Assembly (NCBI GenBank): GCA_037043455.1
Contig: JAWPHD010011010.1
Span: forward strand, 1-64,000
Direction of reading: 5' to 3'
DNA length: 64,000 bases
Origin: Cyrtodaria siliqua
Lineage: Eukaryota; Mollusca; Bivalvia; Adapedonta; Hiatellidae
Part shown: positions 50,801-62,800 of the stretch, piece by piece
Layout: each line of letters begins with the position of its first letter
How positions within the stretch are numbered: the first letter of the stretch is position 1
Notes under the pieces: generated by a model
Seen by the model: only the letters and a program-made list of their open reading frames with translations
What the model was told of the DNA's origin: nothing
Database searches by the model: none
Translations under genes and position numbers: made by a program

Positions 50801-53800
50801 AGCTGTTAACCTGATCTAAGCACGTGCCATGCACACGCGGGTTCGATATACAGTCGTCAACGTCTATAGATTATAGACGCAAATAGATAGCATGCGAACA
50901 TATGTTTAAAGTTAAGTTGTTTCAACAGCACATTTTATGCCCTTTGAATATCTAAAAAACAACATAATGAATTGATTTTAATTTCATTATAACTGGCAAC
51001 CGTTCCGCCATAACTGGTCGACAAAACATTAAATGTGTAAACAGCATGAATACATATAATAAAATCATATTGGCAAGAAACGTGTCTCAATCCTATTGAA
51101 TTGCACTGACCAAATAATGTTATACACTATGCATACTAACCTACTGCACAGTTGATCCCACTGTAACCCGGACTACACACACATGTGTAGCTGTTAACCT
51201 GATCTAAGCACGTGCCATGCACACACGGGTTCAAGATACAGTCGTCAACGTCTATAGAAAATAAACGCCAATGTCAGAGCATGCGAGAGCAGGTCTGTTA
51301 AAATAAGTTTACAGTTACACTGTTTCAACAACATATTTTATACCGTGTATTGTCTTAGAAACAAAAGGACGAATTGGTTGCAATTTGTCTATTACTGACA
51401 TCCGTTATATTTGGGTGACAATATACTTAAATGTGGAAAATACATGAATTAAGGGCAAGATGCGTGGCTTAATGCTATTGAATTGTACTAACCATAATGT
51501 TATACACTATGCGTACTAACCTACTGTACAGTTGATCCCACTGAAACCAGGACCACAACGACATGTGTAGCTGTTAACCTGATCTAAGCACGTGCCATGC
51601 ACACGCGGGTTCAATATACAGTCGTCAACGTCTATAGATAATAGACGTAAATAGATAACATGCGATTATATATTTAAAGTTAAGTTGTTTCAACAGCACA
51701 TTTTATGCCCTTTGAATGTCTAAGAAACAACATTTTGAATTGATTGTAATTTCTTTATAACTGGCAACCGTTCCGCCATAACTGGTCGAGAAAGCATTAA
51801 ATGTGTAAACAGCATGAATACATATAATAAAATTATATTGGCAAAAAACGTATCTCAAAAAAAAAAGGATGATAATGGACCTTTGGAAACGGCCGAGCAC
51901 GACATATACGAAATGTTGCAGTCTCGGTTTGATTGAGACTGTTCATGAGCGGTAGTGAAATATGCTAGCTATCGCTCACGCCCTCTAGCCCCGGGTTGAG
52001 CAGAACTCAGTATTCATAAAATCAATAGTACACAATTTTCATCCTATTGAATTGTCCTGACCAAATAATGTTATACACTATGCATACTAACCTACTGCAC
52101 AGTTGATCCCACTGTAACCCGGACTACACACACATGTGTAGCTGTTAACCTGATCTAAGCACGTGCCATGCACACACGGGTTCAAGATACAGTCGTCAAC
52201 GTCTATAGAAAATAAACGCAAATGTCAGAGCATGCGAGAGCAGGTCTGTTAAAATAAGTTTACAGTTACACTGTTTCAGCAACATATTTTATACCGGGTA
52301 TTGTCTAAAAAACAAAAGGACGAATTGGTTGCAATTTGTCTATTACTGACATCCGTTATATTTGAGTGATAATGTACTTAAATGTGGAAAATACATGAAT
52401 TAAGGGCAAGTTGCGTGGCTTAATACTATTGAATTGTACTGACCATAATAATGCAATACACTATGCGTACTAACCTACTGTACAGTTGATTCCACTGTAG
52501 CCAGGACTACACTGACATTTGTAGCTGTTAACCTGATCTAAGCACGCGCCATGCATACACGGGTTCGAGATACAGTCGTCAATGTCTATAGAAAATAAAC
52601 GCAAATATCAGAGCATGCGCGAACAGGTCTGTCAAAATAAGTTTACAGTTACACTGTTTCAACAACATATTTTATACCGTATATTGTCTAAGAAACAATA
52701 TGACTATTACTGACACCCGTTATAATACTTTAGTGTGGAAACTACATGAATTAAGGGCAAGATGCGTGGCTTAATGTTATTGAATTGTACTAAATGATAT
52801 ATAGGGTCCTATAGAAACCACAGCTTCCGAACCCCACGGCATCGTAGGTCCGCACTGTACTGCAAACAAGGACTTGAAACTACAATGAAAGAGACAAAAA
52901 ACAACAGAAAGGGTGGTGAAGACAGGGTTACCGACTTGGAACGACCAGTAGGCAATAAGGCCTACTGGTTAGCTTGAATCGATTTTATTTGCGCACAATC
53001 CTCGCTATTATCCTGTTATAAGACAAGACAGTGTTAACAAAACTACATCCCATCAAAAGGAAATCTCTAACAATAAAGTCCACATCCAGATAAAACCAAC
53101 TAAAGATATACATACAAAATAATAAACATCTCAGGATGTATCCAGAATCGTACTGAACAACCATAGTAGTTGCAGCTAAAAAGAAACCCAATCTAGGGTA
53201 CGACCAGAAAACCCGAGGGACGAAAGCTCATGCACCCACCTCTCTTAGTTGGGATTTCAGTAGGTACAATCATAGAGTCCCATGAGGTAGTCCATCACTA
53301 AAACCATAAGTAAGATTTATAGTATAATTTTTCGAGTATATGCGATTTATACTGCTTCTCGATTGCCGCAGGCCCGAGAGTGCAGTATAAATCGCATACG
53401 ATAAAAATGCTATAAATGTTTTGTACCTTAGCCATTTATCCAACTACGCATGTGCACGAAGTTTCCGGGCGTTACAGTTTTCAGTATAAATAACAGCTCT
53501 ATCCAATTAAGAAATAGCATTATCACGCTGGAGAAGCATGACCCGTGTTTTGATTATTGCAGCCAATCGCCTGTGTATATTATTGGGCAAATGCAATGTC
53601 AAGGAGTGCTGTTTTGATAATGGGTAGTCGTGTTTTACATATTTGATTGACAGGTTGTGTGTACACATTGTAACCACGCGCGTGTAAAGATGAGTAGATC
53701 ATTGTATAACTGCCGAATCTGTCATTTATAGCATGGCTGAAATATACCGGCATTTATAGCACGGTTTAGGCTCAGACCTTCAGGTTTATGAACAATATAT

Positions 53801-56800
53801 CATAAGCAAGTACAAAGGAAAACCATTAGAACTATGGTACAAGTATAGAATAGAGCATGAGTTTTGCACGTGTACTGGGAGATAAAGACTTGCCTTTTTA
53901 GATCAGCTGTTACTACATGATCATGTTCGGACAGACATTAATATCAACTGTTACTTAACAGTGGATGTAACTTTAAATATTACTTTGATTTGAATGTCTT
54001 TATCTTCCGTACACGAGCAAAACTCATGCTCTATAGTATTTATACCACAATAACTAACATATGCTGTGTATATCCTCGGGTATTACACGATGCATAGTGT
54101 GTATTTAGGCTATTGTGGTATAATAATGTTATACACTATGCGTACTAACCTGTACAGTTGATACCGATGTAACCAGAACTACACAGACATTTGTAGCTGT
54201 TAACTTGGTCAATGCACATTCCATGCACACACGGGTTCGAGATACAGTCGTCAACGTCTATAGAAAATGAACGCACATATCAGAGCATATCCGAGCAGAT
54301 CGGTCAAAATAAGTTTACAGTTACATTGTTTCAACAACACATGTTATGCCCGTTGAATGTCTAAGAAATAACGCTATGAAACACAAACGGGTTTGACTCC
54401 ATTTTAACATTAAATGACAATTTCGTACATATAACTATAACATTTAACAAACATAGATTTATTTCATATGAAACAAGCACCCATGTAAACTTCTTCTTTG
54501 TCATTTGACAAACATATGCATTAAAAGCGGCGTGCGCCGTAAAGTCATTTTAGTGTGTGTGTGTGTGTGTGTGTGAGTGTGTGTATGTGTGTGTGATTTG
54601 AAGACTAAACGACGGAATGTGTTTACTGTTTTTTATTTCTGCACTAATATTCAAGGTAAAGAATATCTGAAAGTACTATTAACAATGGCTTAAGCTGACA
54701 TGTTTGTATACATGATTATTTCATGGCGTTTTAACAAAGCCTTGTTAGAATTATATAACAGTTTTGAAACGTGTGCTTCAGGTGATACATAGTTCCCCAT
54801 TATGCAAGACGCTTAGGGAATACCCTAAAGTTAACAAACTATGTAGCTAAATACCGCTTTTGAAATAGTTTTAAACAATATGCTAACTAAACAATTAAGG
54901 GAATTGTAAAAAAGATATAAATCATATTGACCAAACATATTGATAAAACTTACCTCGCCGGAGTCAATTATTTGCTATGAATAATACAATTTATTTTATG
55001 ATAATCAATGAACTACTGTGTTTTATCTGTGAAATAAAAGTGTTATTCCACACTGTGGAATATACAGTTTTATTTCCACAGTAGCTGCCGGGACTACTTT
55101 TTTAATGTACAACCAACACAAATGCATGCACAGTAACACGGATCACAAGATATTTCTACTGTTATACTGTTAAATCCACTGTTTATTTAATTACTTCTTT
55201 CTGTGACGTTAATCATTTAATGGTTTAAAAAAGGCGACGTATGTAACGTTTCGTTACGTCTTCGTGGCTAGTAAAAAAGCGTGTGTAAAATGGTTTAGTT
55301 ACTGAAATTGCTTAAATAATTGTTTGTAAAGTCATAAAATAAAAAGAAAATTTGTTGTTTTGTCGTGAATAACATATTTTATTTCATCTCGAAGTGAGAA
55401 AACTTTTATATTTTCACTCAAGCTTCGCATTCGTGAAAATCTAAATTTTTCTCCCTTCTCGATGAAATAAAATATGTTATTCACTGCAAAACAACAAATA
55501 TCCTCTATATATACAACATATAGCTTATTTAAAAGAGACTATGGAAATCATTTATGTTTCTAAAATGTTTAAAACTATATCAAAATAGTTCAGCAAGAAA
55601 TAGCTCCATAATATACATTTTCGATATTCTCATTCAACAAAATGCATTGGGGCATATTGGATATAACTAACGTTGCAAGTCGTCGTTTGAGTGTTTCACA
55701 TTTGGTAATACATGTATAAGAAATTGTGAAATTACATTTCCTACTCGCCGAAATAGTTTTAGGTTGGCTTTGTATTTCTCTTGTTCTTTTCGTTTCGGCG
55801 ATGGTTTGCATTGTATTTTGCGTTTTTTGCAATATCATGCACAGTTATCTAGTAAAATATCAATGATTCAAAGAAACATGTTACATGTAGTAATAATGAG
55901 AGTTGTGCAGGCCCGACATTTTGCCCATACTAATACACAAGAAAATGGAAGGCCTACACGCGCGGTTTGATGAAGGATTCCCTCCCCGTTGTCGAAAACA
56001 GGAGCTTAACAGTCTTCAGCATTAGCATATTTTACCAACGTATTCTAGGACGCTTCCAACGCCTCGGGAAATTACATCTGTGCCAGTCAAAATAATTAAA
56101 AAATTATTCATTTTACTTAGAACAGAACACTCAAAATAATTTAAAAAAATTCGTTTTTCTTAGAACAGAACAATCCTTTATTATGTACAACCTCAAGCAA
56201 CATGGGTTACAGCATGAGAAAATTATTATACATTAAATTATACAATTACTAATAATGAAATAAAAAGAAACACACACACACGCACACACGCACGCACGCA
56301 CACACATACACATTTAAATTGAGCAGTGGGATATATATGAACAACTACAGCTGTGGCTTAAATTTCCACTTGATAATTATTGCCGACCGAATATACGGCT
56401 TAATTCTACCGCTGTTATATACGGCGCTGCTACGTCTTACAAGCTGGGGTTATACGAATATCCACATGTCAGCAAATATAGAGAGTACATGCTGCTAGCA
56501 GAAAAATACTCTCTCTTAACACTACTGCGCATCGATTGGCTAATACCACTGCGTGTAAATTTGTGTAGCAAACGCCACCATATATTTTAGGACATAGCAT
56601 TTTTAAGTAATGGGTTGATTTCATATTTTACTGAATTCATATCCATGCAATATGGGTTTGATGATCGCAAAGGACCAACGTACCAATACGTAATAACACT
56701 TCTGATATTTAGTCCAAGTGACGTTTTACAACCGCTGTACAGCACTAAGCAAAAGCTAGCGTGAATGTCAATAACCACTGAAATGGGTTCCCTAGGAAGA

Positions 56801-59800
56801 AACAAACACAACAAAGAGATATAAAGTAGCAGACTCGATCTTGAGTATGTTCATGGGAGGAAATATAAGATGCACCATTGCTGACGACCCCTAGCACCGG
56901 CTTAAAACTACACAGTCCCTATTTTAACCGGTAATAACTCATGAATATGAACGAGTCACGTGAGAAGTAGTTTCAAATCGACGAACATTCCAAAAGTCGG
57001 TATGTAAGACAGAAATCGATGCGTAAAATGTCACATTTTTATTTAGCCTCCGATCAGGTAACATCAATAAATATACGGCTTCAGAATATATGTGATTAAA
57101 CAAACAGTTGCCCGGAACGGGATTTGAATCACTGCATTGCACTTTTAAATTGTTCAGGGTGTACGCTGAACCACTAGCCCACGGCTATTTATTCGTATGT
57201 TGCATCATTTTGAACACTCAATAGGCATTACGTAATAATTAACGCGCACACACAAACTGATCAAGCGCTAAATAACAAGTCGAGATATTGTTTTGAGGCG
57301 AAGTATTAGTTTCATATTGATAACGTACAGTATTACACCAGGCAATGTTAATTTACACGTGCGAAAAGATGGACTAGATATGTATTGATGCATCTTCATG
57401 TGCATTCAAATATGTTCAGTTATTTTGCCTCATAATAAATGGTAGTTAGTATATTATTTTCTCAAGTAGTGTTATAGTTCAGTGGTTAGAGCACCTGACT
57501 TGAAATCAGAAGGTCGTGTGTTCGAGCCCGAAAGAGGCTAACTGTTTTTCTTTAAAAAATACTGTTACCTGTGTATAGGTACGATGTGCATTGGTCTATG
57601 TCTATACAGTCAACTGTTTTCATGCGCTATATTTGCTCGTTTAAATACCCGATTTCGACATGAGCTGGTGAACATAAATTTACAAATAAGGACACGCCTA
57701 CAAGAAAGAGATTGATTGATATCGAGACTGTGTATCGTTAAGCGATGGTTTTCGCTAAAGCCACAAGGAGTAGGCTTGATGATCCGAAAGGATAGTAAGT
57801 AATAACTCTACTGATTTGTAATCGGAGCGACCATTTACAGCTGCTGGACATTACCAAACAAACGCAAGTGACGCTAGTGTGAAAGTCAAAACATTCTGGA
57901 AAGGAGATATATTGGAAGCAACATACACAAACAAAAAAGAAAAGTAGCAGACTCGGTTTTCGAGTCTATTCGTGAGAGCTAATGTAAGGTGCAATATATG
58001 TCATGCCCAATATATGTCATGCACAATATATGTCATGCCCAATATATGTCATGGCCACTAGCACCGGCTTTAGAAGTATTCTACTTTAGAACCACACATA
58101 GCGGGCTAAGAAAACCACATATTTCAAAAAGAAAACAACACTGCTTCTGCTTCACTTGACACGTTTACTGTAAATATAGCGGATCGCTACAGCAGCTTAA
58201 CTTAACAAGTTGTAAATATAAGCGACCGCTGCAGCGGCTTTACTTGACCCTTGATAAAGAAATGCAAGCGCTGCTCCGGCATAAGTTAACACGTTGTTAA
58301 TATAGTCCAACCACTGTTGCGGCACTCAATAATGGGTATTGAATTGAATAATATATACGAGCCAGTTAAAAATACAAAGTAAAAAAACAAATCTACCTTC
58401 TTGTATCTTGAGTATTTCTTGCTCGTGATGTTCCAGTTCCTGCAATTGGAAGACAATGCGGTTGACTAAACGATACACTCCTAAGGTTGAATATACTTTA
58501 CACTTGTGAGACTGAATAAACTGTACACTCATACGGCTGAATAAACGGTAAAATTATACGGATGAATATACTGTACACTTGCGAGGCTGAATAAACTGTA
58601 CACTCATACGGCTGAACAAACGGATACCTCATACGAATGAATAAACTGTACACGTGTGAGGCTGATTATACTGTGCACTTGTGAGGATGAATACACTGTA
58701 CACTCATAAGGCTGAACAAACGGTTAACTCATACGGATGAATACGCTGTACACTTGTTATGCTGAATATACTGTACACCCATACGGCTGAATAAATTTTA
58801 CACTCATATAGCTGAACAAACGGATAACTCATACGAATGAATGAACTGTACACTTATGAGGCTGAATATACTGTACACTTGTGCGGATGAATACACTGTA
58901 CACTCATAATGCTGATCAAATGGTTCACTCATACGGATGAATAAACTGTACACGTGTGGGGCTGAATAGACTGTACACTCACACGGCTGAACTAACGGTA
59001 AACTCATACTGTTGAACAAATGGTTAACTCATACGGATGAATACATTGTACACTTGTGAGGCTGAATATACTGTACGCCCATACGGCTGAACAAACGGTA
59101 AACGCATACGGATGAATACACTGTACAATTGTGAGGCTGAATGTACTGTACACTCATACGGCTGAATATACTGTACGCTCATACGACTGAACAAACAGTA
59201 AACTCACACGGATGAATATACTGGACACTCACACGTCTGAATATACTGTACGCTCATACGGCTGAACAAACAGTAAACTCATACGGATGAATAAACTGTA
59301 CACTTGTGAGGCTTAATATACTGTACACTCATAAGTATGAACAGATGGTTAACTCATACGGATGAGTAAACTGTACACTTGGGAGTCAGAATATACTGTA
59401 CACTCATAAGGTTGAACAAACGGTAAACTCATACGGATGAATAAACTGTACAGTTGTGAGGCTGAATATACAGTAAGCTCATACGGATGAATATACTGTA
59501 CACGTGTGAGGTTGAATATACTGTGCACTCATACGGCTGAATATACTGTACACTTACACGGCTGAACCAACAGTAAACTCATACGGATGAATATACTGTA
59601 CACTTCTGTGTCTGAATAAACTGTACACTCATACGGCTGAACAAACCGTAAACTCATACGGATGGATACACTGTACACGTGTGAGGCTGAATATACTGTA
59701 AACTCATACGGCTGAACAAACGGTAAACTCGTACGGATCAATACACTTTACACTCGTGAGAATGATTAAACTGACCACACGTTGGAATGAATATACCGTA

Positions 59801-62800
59801 CATTTATGAGGCTGAATGAACGGTTCACTCGTAAGGATGAATATAGTATACACTCTTGATGATTGATATACTGTACTCTCCTGAGGATTAGTATACCATA
59901 CAATCCTGAGGTTGAATAAACTGTACACTCATAATGTGGAATATACTGTACACTCATGATGATTGATATATTGAGTCTCCTAAGGATATGTACACTCGTG
60001 AGGCTGAATAAACTGTACTCTCATAATGTGGAATTTAATGTACACTCATGATGATTGATATACTGTACTCTCCTAAGGATAAATCTACTGCACACTTGTG
60101 AGGCTGAATAAATTGTACACTCATAATGTTGAATATACTGTACACTCATGATGATTGATATACTTTACTCTCATGATGATAGATATTGTACTCTCCTAAG
60201 GATACATATATCGTGCACTCGTAAAGAATAATATACCGGACACGCGGTATATAATATACACTCGTGAAAATAAATTTACCGCACTGTATTAAGGATGAAT
60301 ATATCTACATTCATTAGCATGAATGCATGGTGATGAATATACCTTACTCTTTTGAGGATGAGTATACCGTACGCTCTTGAGTATGAATGTACCGTACTTA
60401 CGTGAGTATGAATGTACCGTATACTATTTATGTTTAATACACATTACACTCGTGGGGATGAATATACCGTACCCTCATGTGAATTAATAAACATACACTC
60501 ATGAGAACGAATACAGTGGTGTTTAATATACCGAACACTCGTGGGGACGAATATACCATACACTTGTGTGAATGAATATACCATACACTCGTAAATATAC
60601 ATGCGCCGTGCATTCGTGAGGGTGAATATTACGTACACTCATGAACATGAATATACCGCACACTCTTAATGATAAATATAAAGTATACTCATGAGGATGA
60701 AAGTTTCGTACACTAGTGAGGATGAATAAACCGTACACTCGTGATAATAAATAATCCATAAACTCGTGAGGTTGAATGCACCGTATACTAGTGAGAATAA
60801 ATATAACATACACTCGCGACAATGAATTCACCATATCATCGTGAGGACGAATATTGCTACAATCGTGAACACTAACATAATGTACACTCACGAAGATGAA
60901 AATAAATTTACCACACTATATTAAGTATGAATACACTCGTGGGATGAATATACCGTACACTCGTGAGGATTAATATAATGAAAACTCTGTTGAATGTACC
61001 GTACACCGTTTAGAATGAATATATCGCACACTCGAGGGGATACCGTATACTATTGATGATTAATATACCGTACACCCATAAGGACGAATACCCCGTACTA
61101 TATCTTGAGGATGATTAAACTGTCCACTCATACGGCTCATCCTAAAGTGGACTTATTGGCCCGTTTACTAAAGTATTTATGCCAAACGTAGGTGTCAGAT
61201 CAATACGATCTTTATCTTCGACTTTCTAGAAAAAAACGGAGAGGGGATGTTGTTTAACCAAGAGCATAATTCGTATAACTTTTCAAGATTGTAGGTCAAA
61301 TAGTTCGTGAATAACAGCAGTGATAGAATTTGCCATGATCGGGTAAGTCTAAATCAATTACGGTTGTTGCTTTAATACGGACAATATTTGTGTAAAGTTT
61401 CAAAACTGTAGGTCAAATTGTTACACGTAAAGGTGCGGAACATGTCTTTTAGGAAGGACAATGTGACATTGGTGGCCGACAGAATCCAATAGGCTGCCTC
61501 CTCTCACCAAGGGCATTGCAACTACGAAGTTTGTAGACATTGACCTTTGATATTCTGACTCCAAAATCAATATGATTACGCCTCTTAAATAGGGCAATAT
61601 ACCTATGAAGAAGTTTCATGAATGTGGGTATTATGGTTTGGAAGTTATCTTCCGAAATGCGTAATTGTTTACGGACGGACGGACTGACGTACGGACAATC
61701 CCAGACCATAATGCGTCCCGTTTTTGAAACGTTCGAGTAAAAAACAATACTATATTAAGATATAGTAGAAGTGTTAACGTAATTTAGTAGGTAAATAATC
61801 TATGTATATAATTTCAGTTATTGTTCTTGCAGGAGAGTGCGAAGGGTACTGCTTATCTCAAGCGAACGTGTTTACCAAGCGCTAGAGGACGATGATACGA
61901 TTACGTGAGGCGTATACCGCCTTAGTCGATGAATGGTGTTGCATGTAGAGCTATGTACATGTTGTATGAGTGGTATTGCGCCCGCGCCATTTGAAACCGA
62001 TTCAGGACTGCTGAAGCAGTAGAACTAGGCGGCAGGACAACAACAGGACACTGCATCAGGTTTTGAACAGCTGTTGAACTAGTGGATGTATGAGTCAGAG
62101 AGTATCAGCGCTATAGACGAATGACGAAGCTCTATAGATACAAGCAAGAATCGATGCGTCACGTCACGTCAAGATACAATTCGTCTAGAAGAGATCAACA
62201 TTGAAGATACTATCTTTTACTTGTTAAATGTGGTTGGGCGACTTCAAACCTTCGAATCGATAATAAATATATCTGTGTGAATTATTGATTGATACATATT
62301 AAGCGATAATAATGATATACAGAAATATTATAATGGTATATAACTCAAATATTTAAAGAAGTATTCGATCTTAATTTAGAAATAATACGAGTGTTAATCA
62401 GTTTACCTTTTGATGATCCGCAAAAACATGATGAAATACAACCGCTCCTGCCACTGAAACTATAACGGACACACAAATAGACAACAAACACATAACTACG
62501 AACAGTCTTAATGAAACCACACTTGTTGCTGTTTGCTTTTCTCTTGTTATGTCTGTTTTGTCGCCGTTTGAAAGATCCCAAATACGATTATCTGACTCTA
62601 TTTCCATGTATACATTTTCTTCAACGGCACCCACCATTATTTCATTATCGTTTGCAACTATCGAACAACATCTACCAATGTTGGCAGTACTTTTGTCTGT
62701 TAATGGTCTTTCTTTAGGAAAATTCAGATTTTCTCTCCATTCTAATTTCTTAGATCCCGGGGTTTTATCTATGTCTATTTCCACATTCTCGTAACGTTGT

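Larger units (their letters stand above)
47319..52585 (-). repeat. 768-bp tandem repeat carrying paired A/B EGF exons
   Basis: A-exon starts at 48179, 48947, 49715, 50483 and 51251 are exactly 768 bp apart; B-exon starts at 47790, 48558, 49327, 50095, 50863 and 51631 are 768-769 bp apart. Introns repeat with the exons. Shared variants (exons 5/9 GKC, exons 7/11 ILN, and identical intron text after exons 7 and 11) show a 1536-bp higher-order duplication on top. Confidence 0.9.
56630..58070. repeat. Duplicated intronic segment (about 1.1-kb offset)
   Basis: Text at 56640-56905 recurs diverged at 57770-58070: 'ttgatgatc.gaaagga', then 'aaagtagcagactcg', then 'tagcaccggctt'. Each copy neighbours a tRNA-like sequence (57100-57182 reverse and 57467-57540 forward). 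Confidence 0.45.

Noticed and set aside
58804..60891. Several 60-120 codon frames with YECTVYS repeats
   Set aside because: Frames through the 30-bp intronic minisatellite; interrupted and shifted between units.
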